NCBI GenBank assembly: GCA_965263365.1
Contig: OZ253672.1
Location: forward strand, 1,302,001-1,366,000
DNA from: CANMUM01 sp965263365
GTDB taxonomy: Bacteria > Pseudomonadota > Alphaproteobacteria > Rhodobacterales > Rhodobacteraceae
Reading direction: 5' to 3'
DNA length: 64,000 nt
Part shown: positions 9,908 to 19,262 of the stretch, in pieces
How the letters are laid out: every line of letters begins with the position of its first letter
Position numbering within the stretch: position 1 is the stretch's first letter
The notes under the pieces: generated by a model
The model's database searches: none
What the model was told of the DNA's origin: nothing
Seen by the model: only the letters and a program-made list of their open reading frames with translations
Position numbers and translations under genes: made by a program

Positions 9908-11403
9908 ATTTCTCTGCCCTCTAATACAGATATGGAAAGTGATGCCTGCTCGACATCGTCGAAAGGCAATACGTTATCGCCGACGATTTGTCCAGTTTCA
10001 TGTCCCTTTCCCGCAATCAAAACAACATCGCCTGATTGAGCTGCATCAACCGCACGCAAAATTGCCTCAGCGCGGTCCCCGACTTCAATCGCTTTTGGGC
10101 ATTTTTCAACAATGGCTTGACGAATAAATTCAGGAGCTTCGCTACGGGGATTATCATCTGTTACGAAAACAACATCTGCGTATTCTTGAGCAACCTCACC
10201 CATCAATGGGCGCTTCCCTTTATCGCGATCACCGCCAGCACCGAAGACCACGATGAGTTTTCCAAATACATGAGGCCTAATCGCTTGAATCGCCGTTTTA
10301 AGTGCTTCCGGCGTGTGCGCGTAATCTACAAAAACAGAAGCCCCATTTTCACGGCGCCCTGCAAGTTGCATTCGTCCGCGTACACTTTCGATATGAGAAA
10401 CCGCCGCAAATACATCACTTGGGTTTAAATCATCTTCGGCCAACACGATTCCAATAGCCGTCAGCAAGTTTTCTGACTGAAAAGCACCGATGAGCTTTAA
10501 AGCTGCAGTGTAAGTTTTACCTTGCCATTCGACCTTGATATCCTGGCCATCTTCGCGGAATCTGTGGTCTACGAGCCGCAAATCAGCACGCTTAGACTTA
10601 CCCGTGGTAATGACTTTATGTCCGCGACCTTCAGCGACCAAACGCATCGTTTTACCAAAAGGATCAGAAATATTAATGACCGCGAGACTGCCTGCTGGTA
10701 AAACGCGGTCAAACAACATCGCCTTTGCTGCAAAATAGTCGCCAAAGCTTGGATGATAATCTAAATGATCTCGAGATAAATTCGTGAAAGCTGCAACCTT
10801 AAGGCTTACCCCATCCAGACGGTATTGATCGAGCCCATGCGAAGACGCTTCCATAGAAGCATGCGTTACATTTTTCTCTCTCAACTCGGCCAGCAAATTA
10901 TGAAGCGTTACGGGATCAGGTGTCGTTAATCCAGAATGAGCCTCCACGTCCCCCTCGACACCAGCTGTTCCAAAATTTACGGCGCGCTTTCCTAGAACTT
11001 GCCAAATTTGGCGCACAAAACTCGCGGTCGACGTCTTCCCGTTTGTACCGGTCACAGCAATCATGTGAGCAGGTTGTTGCGGATAAAACGCTTGTGCAAA
11101 TTGCGCGAGCGCCAAACGCGGGTTATCAGCTTGTAAAACACAAAGCTCTGGATTGACTTCCAAAATTTTCATGGCGCCAATCGCATCTGTTAAAATTACG
11201 CGCGTGCCTAATTCAATGATTTGTTGGACATAGTCAGCCCCATGCGCTTTTAACCCCGGCATCGCCGCAAAAATAACGCCAGGGCCGGCATCAGCACTTT
11301 GAGAGACGATATTAACTACCGGTGCATTTGATTGCGTACCAAGCATTTTGAGATGAAATCTCTTCGCAAGTTCATTAGGGTACTGCACAACCGGTTTCGA
11401 CAT
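9904..11403 (-). CDS. murE: UDP-MurNAc-L-Ala-D-Glu--2,6-diaminopimelate ligase
   Basis: Adds the third stem residue. 499 residues, ATP loop AVTGTNGKTSTASFV near 120, and TDDNPRSEAP near 410. The DNPR tetrapeptide is the established marker for meso-diaminopimelate rather than lysine selection, so this organism should make DAP-type peptidoglycan. Its ATG overlaps the ftsI stop by one base. Confidence 0.97.
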   Translation of the reverse strand: MSKPVVQYPNELAKRFHLKMLGTQSNAPVVNIVSQSADAGPGVIFAAMPGLKAHGADYVQQIIELGTRVILTDAIGAMKILEVNPELCVLQADNPRLALAQFAQAFYPQQPAHMIAVTGTNGKTSTASFVRQIWQVLGKRAVNFGTAGVEGDVEAHSGLTTPDPVTLHNLLAELREKNVTHASMEASSHGLDQYRLDGVSLKVAAFTNLSRDHLDYHPSFGDYFAAKAMLFDRVLPAGSLAVINISDPFGKTMRLVAEGRGHKVITTGKSKRADLRLVDHRFREDGQDIKVEWQGKTYTAALKLIGAFQSENLLTAIGIVLAEDDLNPSDVFAAVSHIESVRGRMQLAGRRENGASVFVDYAHTPEALKTAIQAIRPHVFGKLIVVFGAGGDRDKGKRPLMGEVAQEYADVVFVTDDNPRSEAPEFIRQAIVEKCPKAIEVGDRAEAILRAVDAAQSGDVVLIAGKGHETGQIVGDNVLPFDDVEQASLSISVLEGREI

Positions 11404-13196
11404 TAATATGATATCTCATTTTTAACTTTAGGAACTAACTTTGCATCGGGTTTATAGACTGGACGCACGCCAAGAATCGGTGCCACTCGTTTTACAATAT
11501 CGCGCGCAACCGGCACAACCGTCCAACCAGCGGTGCGTTTTTTGACGTCAGGCACATTTGGTTCATCTAAAACCACGACCACCACATATTTGGGATCTGA
11601 AATTGGGAATGCAGCCGCAAAAGTATTTACGTTGCGATTGGTGTAATAGCCACCAGACGGCTTCAACTTATCTGCGGTTCCTGTTTTTCCACCAATATCA
11701 TATCCATTGGTTTTCGCGAAACTGGCTGTGCCACGCTGAACAACCTGTCTGAGCATGCTTCTGATTTGCATCGATGTCTTCGAAGAAATAACACGTTCTC
11801 GCTGTGGATTTTCGGGTAACTCATGCAAAATTGTGGGTTCAACCTTAAATCCGCCATTCACCATCGCCGCATATCCGGCCGCAAGATGCAAGGGCGTTGC
11901 CGCAATTCCGTGGCCGTAAGAAATGGTCATGGTTGACAATTCACTCCAGCGCTCAGGATATAGGGGCTGCGCAGAGCGCGCTTCTGAAAGCTCAAGCTGT
12001 GTTGGCTCCATAAATCCAAGGCTCGACAAAAATGCCTTTTGCTTCTCAGCTCCCAACCCTCTCGCCAAACGCGCTGTTCCAAGGTTTGACGATTTTACAA
12101 TGATATCCTCAAGAGTTAGGTCCTCTCCATAAAAATGGAAATCACTAATTTTATATTTCCCAAATTTGATCGAGTGCCCAATGTGAATATACGTCCCCGG
12201 TTCAGCAATACCTTCTTCAAGAACTTGAGCGGCTGTGAAAACCTTAAAAGTAGATCCAAGCTCATAAACACCTTGTGTGGCTCGGTTAAATCTCGGATCA
12301 AGACCTTGGTCACCATTAAACACTTTCGGACGCGTGTTCGGATCAAAATCAGGAAGCGAAGCCATCGAAATGATGCGGCCGGTATCCGATTCCATGATAA
12401 TCCCCGTTGCACCTTTCGCATTATTGGCAATCATGCCTTGGTACAGTTGATGCTCAAGGGCATATTGCGCTGCAAGGTCAATGGACAATTTCAAATTTCG
12501 ATTTTCATTTCGGGGTTCTTTTAAAAACTGATCAAAAGCAAACTCAACCCCTGCTGCACCGCGCATTTCGGCTGCGCGTGTCGATTTCTCACCAATATTT
12601 ACGCCCCCCAATAGATGAGAAGCCACATCACCGTTTGGAAAGAGACGCACTTCGCGCTTGCCAAACTGTAAACCGGGCTCTCCCAAATTAAATACAAGCT
12701 GCTTTTGCCGAGGCGTAATTTGAGGCTTTAACCAGCGAAATTTGGCATCTGGATTATGAAACGTTTCTCGGAGACTTTCTTCGTTCAAATCAGGAAATAT
12801 TTTTGCCAATTCTCGCGCCGCACGATCAGGCTCAATCAGGTCTTGAGGATGTACATATAGAGAATATCCAGGCAAATTTGTTGCCATGATTTCATCATTG
12901 CGATCGACAATATTCGCCCGTCCACCGTAAATCTCTGTAAGCTGATAACGCGGTAGCGCAATCGGATCTGAAAATGCGAGTGACGTCATTTTGACCGCGA
13001 TGGTGCCATAAATAGCCATCACAGCGACGACGCCCATTCCGATTAAGAATTTCGCCGTTCCCTGTTCTCTTTTTAAACGCTCCGCAAGCAATTTTGCTCG
13101 GTGCCGCTCGCCAATAGGAGAAGTGCCATACCGTTGCATCCGCTGCTTTAAAACCGCCATTATCGGTACTGAAGAGCGCTCCGAACCAAAACTCAT
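11403..13196 (-). CDS. ftsI: Septal class B penicillin-binding protein (FtsI/PBP3)
   Basis: Transpeptidase cross-linking septal peptidoglycan, partner of FtsW. 597 residues: a short cytoplasmic tail, one transmembrane helix near residues 52-75 (AKFLIGMGVVAVMAIYGTIA), a PBP dimerisation domain, then the transpeptidase domain with the active-site SxxK in ELGSTFKVF (around 318), an SSN motif in VKSSNLGTARL and KTGTADK near 510. The 3' end of ftsL overlaps its start by four bases. Confidence 0.97.
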   Translation of the reverse strand: MSFGSERSSVPIMAVLKQRMQRYGTSPIGERHRAKLLAERLKREQGTAKFLIGMGVVAVMAIYGTIAVKMTSLAFSDPIALPRYQLTEIYGGRANIVDRNDEIMATNLPGYSLYVHPQDLIEPDRAARELAKIFPDLNEESLRETFHNPDAKFRWLKPQITPRQKQLVFNLGEPGLQFGKREVRLFPNGDVASHLLGGVNIGEKSTRAAEMRGAAGVEFAFDQFLKEPRNENRNLKLSIDLAAQYALEHQLYQGMIANNAKGATGIIMESDTGRIISMASLPDFDPNTRPKVFNGDQGLDPRFNRATQGVYELGSTFKVFTAAQVLEEGIAEPGTYIHIGHSIKFGKYKISDFHFYGEDLTLEDIIVKSSNLGTARLARGLGAEKQKAFLSSLGFMEPTQLELSEARSAQPLYPERWSELSTMTISYGHGIAATPLHLAAGYAAMVNGGFKVEPTILHELPENPQRERVISSKTSMQIRSMLRQVVQRGTASFAKTNGYDIGGKTGTADKLKPSGGYYTNRNVNTFAAAFPISDPKYVVVVVLDEPNVPDVKKRTAGWTVVPVARDIVKRVAPILGVRPVYKPDAKLVPKVKNEISY

Positions 13197-13570
13197 CTCG
13201 ATTCATCCTCTACAATGTCAATATATTTTAGCGCGGCTTTAATTTGATCCGTATTGACGACGGGCTGCGCCTCTACGCGCTCCAAACTCGGGTACGGAAC
13301 AGATTGAATCGGCAAAAAATGCCCTTCCCCAATCGGGATTAATTGAAGTTGTGCTGCATATAAATTTACCAAATGGCGCAATCTTTTTGGACGATTGAGA
13401 TAAGCCCAATCTGCAGAAAGAACATCAAGCGCCTCCTCTTCAAGCCGAATATCAATTTTTAACTTCGAAAGCTGCGAGTCGAGCGCACGCGTTTTTCCGG
13501 CTATCGAATAGGCCCAAATCGCACAAATTATCGTCGCAATCAAAAGTAAAATATGCAAGACTATTCTCAT
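13193..13570 (-). CDS. ftsL: Division protein FtsL-like
   Basis: Small bitopic protein of 125 residues. An N-terminal hydrophobic helix (about residues 3-21, RIVLHILLLIATIICAIWAYSI) is followed by a probable coiled coil (SKLKIDIRLEEEALDVLSADW) and the WAYLNRPKRL segment typical of alphaproteobacterial FtsL. In the divisome FtsL links FtsB/FtsQ to FtsWI. Sequence conservation is low in this family, so the call rests on topology, motif and its fixed place between rsmH and ftsI, with 1- and 4-base overlaps. Confidence 0.88.
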   Translation of the reverse strand: MRIVLHILLLIATIICAIWAYSIAGKTRALDSQLSKLKIDIRLEEEALDVLSADWAYLNRPKRLRHLVNLYAAQLQLIPIGEGHFLPIQSVPYPSLERVEAQPVVNTDQIKAALKYIDIVEDESR

Positions 13571-14496
13571 TAAACCATCCCAAGTTTTTGCGCGATTCTT
13601 AACTTCGCAGAACGCGCGCGCGGATTCATTGCATTTTCTTCATTTGAAGGCAAAATTGGCTTACGAGTCACAATTTTGAGCATTGGCTTTTCGGTTTCCG
13701 TCGGAACGGGCGCATAACGATTGACTGAAGCCCCTTTTCCAGACTTTTGGTTGAAAAAATTCTTAACAATTCGGTCCTCAAGCGAATGAAAGCTCACGAT
13801 CACAAGCCAACCATTTTCCTTTAACAAGCTCAAAGCGGAATTAAGTGCGATTTTCAGTTCATCTAACTCTCGGTTCACGGCAATGCGAAACGCCTGAAAA
13901 GTCCGCGTAGCAGGATGCATATCGGTTGGTTTTCGTCTCGGCAAAACGCGCTCGCAAATATCAGCAAGCTCTGACGTACGCGATAGGGGTGCAAGCTTTC
14001 TTGCTTTTACAATCTCACGCGCAATTTTGCGAGAAGCGCGCTCCTCGCCAAATTCATAAATAATATTCGCAAGCGCTTCCTCATCAAGCGTATTACATAA
14101 ATCAGCCGCACTTTGCCCCTCTTGGCTCATCCGCATATCAAGGGGGCCATCCCGCATAAAGGAAAACCCTCGATCGGCAATATCCAACTGCATTGAGGAC
14201 ACCCCAATATCCAGCACCAAGCCATCAAGCGTCTGCTCAGAGACAAATTTCGAAATCTCAGAAAACTGTGCATGGTGCAATTCAATTCGGCCTTGAAATT
14301 GCTCGATCCACTCAGACGCCAACTCATGCGCAAGCGGATCCCGATCTACGCCCATCACCTTTTCAGCGCCTGACGCGATCAAAGCCTTTGAGTAGCCGCC
14401 CGCACCAAAAGTTCCATCAAGCCAAGTGCCACTCACTGGGGCAACTCGATCTAAAATTTTATCAATTAAAACAGGCTTATGGACTAAATCATTCAT
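13570..14496 (-). CDS. rsmH: 16S rRNA (cytosine1402-N4)-methyltransferase
   Basis: SAM-dependent methyltransferase formerly called MraW, modifying C1402 in the decoding centre. 308 residues. HKPVLIDKILDRV at the start, the SAM-binding segment LDGTFGAGGYSKAL near 26, LDIGVSSMQLD near 98 and the late SFHSLEDRIVKNFF block are all diagnostic. It overlaps mraZ by four bases and ftsL by one. Confidence 0.97.
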   Translation of the reverse strand: MNDLVHKPVLIDKILDRVAPVSGTWLDGTFGAGGYSKALIASGAEKVMGVDRDPLAHELASEWIEQFQGRIELHHAQFSEISKFVSEQTLDGLVLDIGVSSMQLDIADRGFSFMRDGPLDMRMSQEGQSAADLCNTLDEEALANIIYEFGEERASRKIAREIVKARKLAPLSRTSELADICERVLPRRKPTDMHPATRTFQAFRIAVNRELDELKIALNSALSLLKENGWLVIVSFHSLEDRIVKNFFNQKSGKGASVNRYAPVPTETEKPMLKIVTRKPILPSNEENAMNPRARSAKLRIAQKLGMV

Positions 14497-14981
14497 GAAT
14501 TAAATCCATCACCAAAAGGCGCGTCCCAAAAACCATCATCCTCAAGAGCGGCCAACTTTTCTTGTGTATCAATTTGGAACTGCTCAGGATCCCAAATCTC
14601 AAACTTCCCATAAGACCCAACAAAGACAACTTCTCTATCGATTCCCGCGGGCGCACAAAGCCCCTCTGAAAGTACAACGCGCCCGGTATCATCAAGGCTC
14701 ATCGGCGTCGCGCCGCCAAGTACAAATCGAGAGAACATTTCACGCTTAGGCGAGCGAGGCGGAAACTGTGCAACCTGAGCAGCCAACTCCGCCATTCCAT
14801 TCACAGAATAAACTTCAAGACACTTTTTCTTCGGCCAATGCAAAACGGACATCCGAATATTTGAGCCCGCTTGAAAATCAGGATCGCCCTGCTCAAGTAC
14901 ACGACGAAAGCTAACGGGCACCGAAACACGCCCCTTAGCGTCGATACGATTTTGAACTTTGCCTTGAAAAAGTTCTCCCAC
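14493..14981 (-). CDS. mraZ: Transcriptional regulator MraZ
   Basis: First gene of the division cluster. MraZ is an AbrB-like ring-forming DNA-binding protein that represses its own operon in E. coli. 162 residues with two SpoVT/AbrB-type repeats: the first begins at the N-terminus (QNRIDAKGRVSVPVSFRR, residues 10-27), the second carries SLDDTGRVVLSE near residue 95. The start is GTG, with AAGAAAGA upstream. The TGGGAA repeat array about 210 bases upstream is a plausible target for the protein itself. Confidence 0.95.
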   Translation of the reverse strand: MGELFQGKVQNRIDAKGRVSVPVSFRRVLEQGDPDFQAGSNIRMSVLHWPKKKCLEVYSVNGMAELAAQVAQFPPRSPKREMFSRFVLGGATPMSLDDTGRVVLSEGLCAPAGIDREVVFVGSYGKFEIWDPEQFQIDTQEKLAALEDDGFWDAPFGDGFNS

Positions 14982-15150
14982 TCTTTCTTAACCCTCAATA
15001 TTCTGTGCCATTTGGCATTAAAAAACGGACCGCCAGAGTTTCCCGAGCGATCCGCCTAGCATGATTGCCAAATCCTATTCGCAACTGCTCAATGCGCCGG
15101 ATCTATTATTTTTTTGAGTGAAGTCTGCGCCTGTATGAACCTGCCAGTTA

Positions 15151-15180
15151 ATTTTATTTATAACGCAAAATCACTGTAAG
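15151..15180 (-). promoter_or_regulatory. Possible mraZ promoter
   Basis: On the minus strand CTTACA (15180-15175) and TAAAAT (15156-15151) are separated by 18 bases, 170 bases upstream of mraZ. The -35 match is only four of six, so this is a candidate rather than a firm call. It lies just downstream of the TGGGAA repeat array. Confidence 0.35.
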
Positions 15181-15192
15181 AAATGGATAACA

Positions 15193-15238
15193 TGGGAAAA
15201 AATGGGAATCAATAGATTTTTTTGGGAATTAATGGGAA
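15193..15238 (+). promoter_or_regulatory. TGGGAA direct-repeat array, probable MraZ operator
   Basis: TGGGAA occurs at 15193, 15203, 15223 and 15233. The first and last pairs are 10 bases apart and the middle gap is exactly 20, so all four are in one 10-bp register with one degenerate unit at 15213 (TAGATT). E. coli MraZ is known to bind direct TGGGN repeats with 5-base spacers, which is the same period. The array is on the strand opposite to mraZ coding and about 210 bases upstream of its start. Identification as the operator is inference. Confidence 0.6.
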
Positions 15239-15574
15239 TTTTATGATTTAAAATTTTTCAATCAACATATTGCGCTTGCGACTTTCAAAATCACAATATA
15301 GCCCGAAGAGCGTCAAAAATTTAAAACAAACTTTTTGTGATTTTTTATCAATTCGCACCTGAAGCCCCCAAAACGAACGTATTTTGGCACAAATGACTTC
15401 ATTTTCGTCTAATAAAGATTCTTTGGGTTGCAGGTCGTTAAAGCTACACAGCGAGTGCGACTGCCTCTATTAGTGACACACTTGAACCAATCTAATTTCT
15501 CTTTTCGGAAAAATAAAACGGCTAGATCATCACATTATGCCCAGGATATATCGCTAAATTCATCATTTAACTAT

Positions 15575-15604
15575 AAAAAACAGACTGGGCACAAACCCAG
15601 TCTG
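15575..15604 (-). terminator. Intrinsic terminator of clpB
   Basis: Perfect 9-bp stem CAGACTGGG/CCCAGTCTG (15581-15589 and 15596-15604) with a 6-base loop, followed on the minus strand by six T residues (15580-15575). It starts 24 bases after the clpB stop. Confidence 0.93.
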
Positions 15605-15627
15605 CCTTGTGGGTTTTTGCAATTTAA

Positions 15628-18231
15628 TTAGTTGATGACGGGATTATCAGGGAGTTCAGCGAACCCTTTGACCGCAACGCCGTTTACACTCAGAATTCCG
15701 TCAACAACCGTGATCGGGACTTCATCACGATCAATAATCCGACCAGAGAGCAATTCCTCTGCCAAAACATCTTGGATCGTTTTTTGAATCACACGCTTCA
15801 AAGGTCTCGCCCCATAAGCCGCATCGAACCCTTGATCGCCCAACCAATCACGCGCCGCATCATCAAGAATGAGCTTAATTTTCCGACCGTCAAGGCGCCG
15901 TTGTAAAATGGCCACCTGAATATCCACAATCACATTCATGTCCGCACGCGTTAGTCGATCGAAAACAACCATCTCATCAAGACGATTTAAGAACTCTGGC
16001 CTAAAATGTGCGCGCGCTGCCTCTCTCATCGTGGTGTGCATTTGATCTTTAGATTGATCCACACTCGAAAGAGAGGCGCCCAAATTTGAAGTTAAGATGA
16101 TGAGTGTGTTTTTAAAATCGACAACACGCCCTTGACCATCGGTGAGACGGCCATCGTCGAGAACCTGAAGCAAAATATTAAATACATCGGGATGCGCTTT
16201 CTCAACCTCATCAAATAGAATCACTTGGTAAGGCCTACGACGGACAGCTTCGGTTAGAACGCCCCCTTCATCATATCCAACATATCCCGGCGGAGCTCCG
16301 ATAAGCCTTGCCACCGAGTGCTTTTCCATGAACTCACTCATATCAACGCGCACCATGGCCTGATCATCGTTAAATAAAAATTCAGCGAGCGCCTTAGTAA
16401 GCTCAGTCTTCCCTACGCCCGTTGGGCCGAGGAATAAAAATGATCCCAAAGGACGATTGGGATCATTTAGACCCGCGCGCGCGCGGCGAACCGCATTCGC
16501 CACCGCATCAACAGCCTCTTTTTGGCCGATCACACGCTTACCAATCTCTTCTTCCATGCGCAGCAATTTATCACGCTCGCCCTCAAGCATTTTATCAACG
16601 GGAATTCCCGTCCACCTTTCAAGAACAGACGCCACATGCTCAGATTTTACAGCTTCTTCAACCATATCATCTTGATTATTTTCTTCGGCTTGCGCCAAGC
16701 GCTTTTCAAGTGACGGGATCACCCCATAAGACAACTCTCCCGCCTTAGAAAGATCAGCCTCTCGCTTTGCGTTTTCAAGCTCGATGCGCGCCGCATCTAA
16801 TTCTTCTTTTATATCGCGCGCCGACGCCAATTTATCCCGCTCAGCTTGCCACCTAGACGTCATTTCCAAAGATCTTTCTGTCAGTTCAGAAAGCTCCTTT
16901 TCCAATTTCGTTAATCGATCTTTTGACGCTTGATCCTTCTCGGTTTTGAGCGCCTCAACTTCAATTTGCTTTTGCAAAATATCACGGTCAAGTGCATCCA
17001 ATTCTTCGGGCTTACTGTCCACCTCCATGCGCAAACGAGAAGCGGCCTCATCCATTAAGTCGATGGCTTTATCAGGCATAAAACGATCAGAAATATAGCG
17101 ATCCGACAAAAGCGCCGCAGAAACAATCGCTTGATCCGCAATGCGAACGCCGTGATGAAGTTCATATTTTTCTTTAATGCCGCGCAAAATCGAGATCGTA
17201 TCTTCAACCGTTGGCTCTTGAATTATGACCGGCTGAAAACGTCTCGCAAGCGCTGCATCTTTTTCAACATATTTGCGATATTCGTCCAATGTCGTAGCGC
17301 CAACGCAATGCAAATCACCGCGCGCAAGCGCAGGCTTTAATAGGTTTGAAGCATCCATTGCCCCGTCCGTCTTTCCAGCGCCAACGAGGGTATGCATTTC
17401 GTCAATAAACAAGATTATATTTCCGCCCGCTTGCGCAACCTCGTTCAATACGGCCTTTAGGCGCTCTTCAAATTCGCCTCGATATTTCGCACCCGCAATC
17501 AGTGCACCCATATCAAGCGCCATAAGTTGTTTGCCTGCAATGCTATCGGGCACATCACCATTCACAATTCGAAGCGCAAGGCCTTCGGCGATCGCGGTTT
17601 TTCCGACGCCAGGCTCTCCGATCAGCACCGGATTATTTTTCGTACGGCGAGACAAAACCTGCATTGCGCGCCTAATTTCCTCATCGCGCCCAATAATCGG
17701 ATCAATCTTGCCTTCACGCGCTGCTTCAGTCAAATCACGGGCGAATTTTTTCAAACTCTCATAAGTGCTTTCAGCCGTTTGAGAATGAACGCCACGCCCC
17801 TGTTGCAATTCTTCGATTGCCGCGCGCAGCGACTTTGGATCAAGTTTGCCGTTTTTTAAAACAGTTTGCGCATTCGAACTGGTCGCTAGCAACGCCTCTA
17901 AAATAGTTTCCGACGAGACAAAACTATCACCATTTTTTTTAGCAATATCACTTGCTTTTACAAGTGTTTTGCCCAGCTTAGGTTCCGTATAAATCGCCGA
18001 TTGCCCCTCAACCTTTGGTAATTTGGATACGGCTTTTTGCGCTTCGCACATAATCTGCTTCAAATCACCACCAGCCTTGACAATAAGGCGTGCAGCTTGC
18101 CCTTCTTCATCATCTAAAAGCGCTTTTAAAACATGTTCAGAAGTAAATTGACCATGCCCTTCACGTGTTGCAATGGTCTGCGCGACCTGCAAAAAACCCC
18201 GCGCGCGCTCGGTGAATTTTTCTAAATCCAT
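15628..18231 (-). CDS. clpB: ATP-dependent disaggregase ClpB
   Basis: Hexameric Hsp100 chaperone that, with DnaK, extracts polypeptides from aggregates. 867 residues, normal for the family: Clp N-domain repeats (1-145), first AAA+ module with GEPGVGKTA near 207, long coiled-coil middle domain (about 400-530) and second AAA+ module with GPTGVGKTE near 605, ending in the ClpB C-terminal domain. It is a single-gene unit with a matching sigma-32 promoter upstream and its own intrinsic terminator. The regulator of that promoter class, RpoH, is encoded at 34001-34885. Confidence 0.98.
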   Translation of the reverse strand: MDLEKFTERARGFLQVAQTIATREGHGQFTSEHVLKALLDDEEGQAARLIVKAGGDLKQIMCEAQKAVSKLPKVEGQSAIYTEPKLGKTLVKASDIAKKNGDSFVSSETILEALLATSSNAQTVLKNGKLDPKSLRAAIEELQQGRGVHSQTAESTYESLKKFARDLTEAAREGKIDPIIGRDEEIRRAMQVLSRRTKNNPVLIGEPGVGKTAIAEGLALRIVNGDVPDSIAGKQLMALDMGALIAGAKYRGEFEERLKAVLNEVAQAGGNIILFIDEMHTLVGAGKTDGAMDASNLLKPALARGDLHCVGATTLDEYRKYVEKDAALARRFQPVIIQEPTVEDTISILRGIKEKYELHHGVRIADQAIVSAALLSDRYISDRFMPDKAIDLMDEAASRLRMEVDSKPEELDALDRDILQKQIEVEALKTEKDQASKDRLTKLEKELSELTERSLEMTSRWQAERDKLASARDIKEELDAARIELENAKREADLSKAGELSYGVIPSLEKRLAQAEENNQDDMVEEAVKSEHVASVLERWTGIPVDKMLEGERDKLLRMEEEIGKRVIGQKEAVDAVANAVRRARAGLNDPNRPLGSFLFLGPTGVGKTELTKALAEFLFNDDQAMVRVDMSEFMEKHSVARLIGAPPGYVGYDEGGVLTEAVRRRPYQVILFDEVEKAHPDVFNILLQVLDDGRLTDGQGRVVDFKNTLIILTSNLGASLSSVDQSKDQMHTTMREAARAHFRPEFLNRLDEMVVFDRLTRADMNVIVDIQVAILQRRLDGRKIKLILDDAARDWLGDQGFDAAYGARPLKRVIQKTIQDVLAEELLSGRIIDRDEVPITVVDGILSVNGVAVKGFAELPDNPVIN

Positions 18232-18323
18232 ATCAATCTCCTTTGCCCTATTTTCGATGCCCTCTAAAGCCCATCAAAAACGTCATAATTTGCGTCACCC
18301 ATTATGGCATGATGCTTTGGGTT

Positions 18324-18353
18324 AAATATGGGGTCAAATTCACAGATTTCAAG
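18324..18353 (-). promoter_or_regulatory. Sigma-32 (RpoH) type promoter of clpB
   Basis: On the minus strand CTTGAAA (18353-18347), a 13-base spacer, then CCCCATATTT (18333-18324). This is essentially the classical heat-shock consensus CTTGAAA-N11-15-CCCCATnT. It lies 93 bases upstream of the clpB ATG. Confidence 0.88.
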
Positions 18354-18470
18354 TTTTGGAAGTAAGCGGGTTTTATTATACACGGTTAACGTCATCGTCG
18401 CGTAAAACAACATAAAATAGATTTTACATTCATTTCCAAGACAGCTATTGATACAGCAAAAAGGAAGCTT

Positions 18471-19166
18471 ATGGAAGCCAAAGACAGAATAATCGTCGCC
18501 CTTGATCATAAAAACATTCTTGAAGCGCAAGCCTTTACTCAATTACTCGGAGATCATGTCAGTTTTTATAAAATTGGAATGGGATCACTGACAATTGGTG
18601 GCGGCGCACTTGCCGTCGAACTGGCAGAGCAAGGCAAGCGCATCTTTATGGATCTTAAGTTTTTTGATATTCCCTCCACGGTCGAGCGCGCTGTTCACGG
18701 TCATGCGGAACTGGGCTTCGATTTTATGACTGTCCACGGAGATCCAAGTGTCGTAGAGGGAGCAATGCAAGGAGTGGCAGGATCTCAAACAAAAATCTTG
18801 GCCGTAACGATTTTGACTTCAAGCGACCGCAAAGATCTCGATCAAGCGCTTATCAAAGAGGGCACAATTCCAGATTTGGTTGTCGAGCGGGCTGGCAAAG
18901 CATTTGAAGCCGGCGCAGACGGGGTGATTGCGTCCGCAGCAGAGGCCGCGCTCATCCGTAAAATTCCCGAAGCGAATGGAAAATTGATCGTCACGCCTGG
19001 CGTTCGCCCGCTCGGAAGTGATATTGGCGATCAAAAACGCATTGTGACCCCCAAGATTGCCATTCAAAATGGCGCTGACTATCTCGTCATCGGTCGTCCC
19101 ATTTATGGAGCCGTCAGCCCTGTCGAAACAGTAAAACAAATTATTGACGAAATCGAATCTAAGTAA
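18471..19166 (+). CDS. pyrF: Orotidine-5'-phosphate decarboxylase
   Basis: Last step of de novo UMP synthesis. 231 residues, the short bacterial form. IIVALDHKNILEA at the start, the catalytic DLKFFDIPSTV motif near residue 61, and VTPGVRPLGSDIGDQKR near 183 binding the phosphate are all visible. AAAGGAAG lies just upstream of ATG. It is transcribed away from clpB and ends in a bidirectional terminator shared with gap. Confidence 0.97.
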   Translation: MEAKDRIIVALDHKNILEAQAFTQLLGDHVSFYKIGMGSLTIGGGALAVELAEQGKRIFMDLKFFDIPSTVERAVHGHAELGFDFMTVHGDPSVVEGAMQGVAGSQTKILAVTILTSSDRKDLDQALIKEGTIPDLVVERAGKAFEAGADGVIASAAEAALIRKIPEANGKLIVTPGVRPLGSDIGDQKRIVTPKIAIQNGADYLVIGRPIYGAVSPVETVKQIIDEIESK

Positions 19167-19205
19167 AAAAAAATCTTGCGCCGACAACAGCGCAAGATTG
19201 ATTTT
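19165..19205. terminator. Bidirectional intrinsic terminator between pyrF and gap
   Basis: Perfect 10-bp stem AATCTTGCGC/GCGCAAGATT (19172-19181, 19190-19199). On the minus strand seven Ts follow, and on the plus strand GATTTTTA follows. A second 10-bp perfect inverted repeat GCGCTCAAAA/TTTTGAGCGC at 19220-19250, without a T-run, lies between it and the gap stop. Confidence 0.88.
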
Positions 19206-19262
19206 TAGTCTTTGGTATTGCGCTCAAAAAACCGTAGGTATTTTGAGCGCTAATTTTAAAAC

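Larger units (their letters stand above)
14982..15574. other. Intergenic region between mraZ and the clpB terminator
   Basis: About 590 AT-rich bases without a convincing gene. It holds the candidate mraZ promoter and the TGGGAA array (listed separately). Between 15240 and 15574 I see only weak inverted repeats, such as CCAAAA/TTTTGG around 15367-15386. The short open frame at 15428-15631 has no ribosome binding site and overlaps the clpB terminator, so I do not call it. Confidence 0.6.

Noticed and set aside
15428..15631. 67-codon plus-strand frame upstream of clpB end
   Set aside because: No ribosome binding site, runs through the clpB terminator, no protein-like pattern.
17273..17764. 163-codon plus-strand open frame
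   Set aside because: Antisense shadow of clpB, Ser/Ala/Pro-rich from codon bias.
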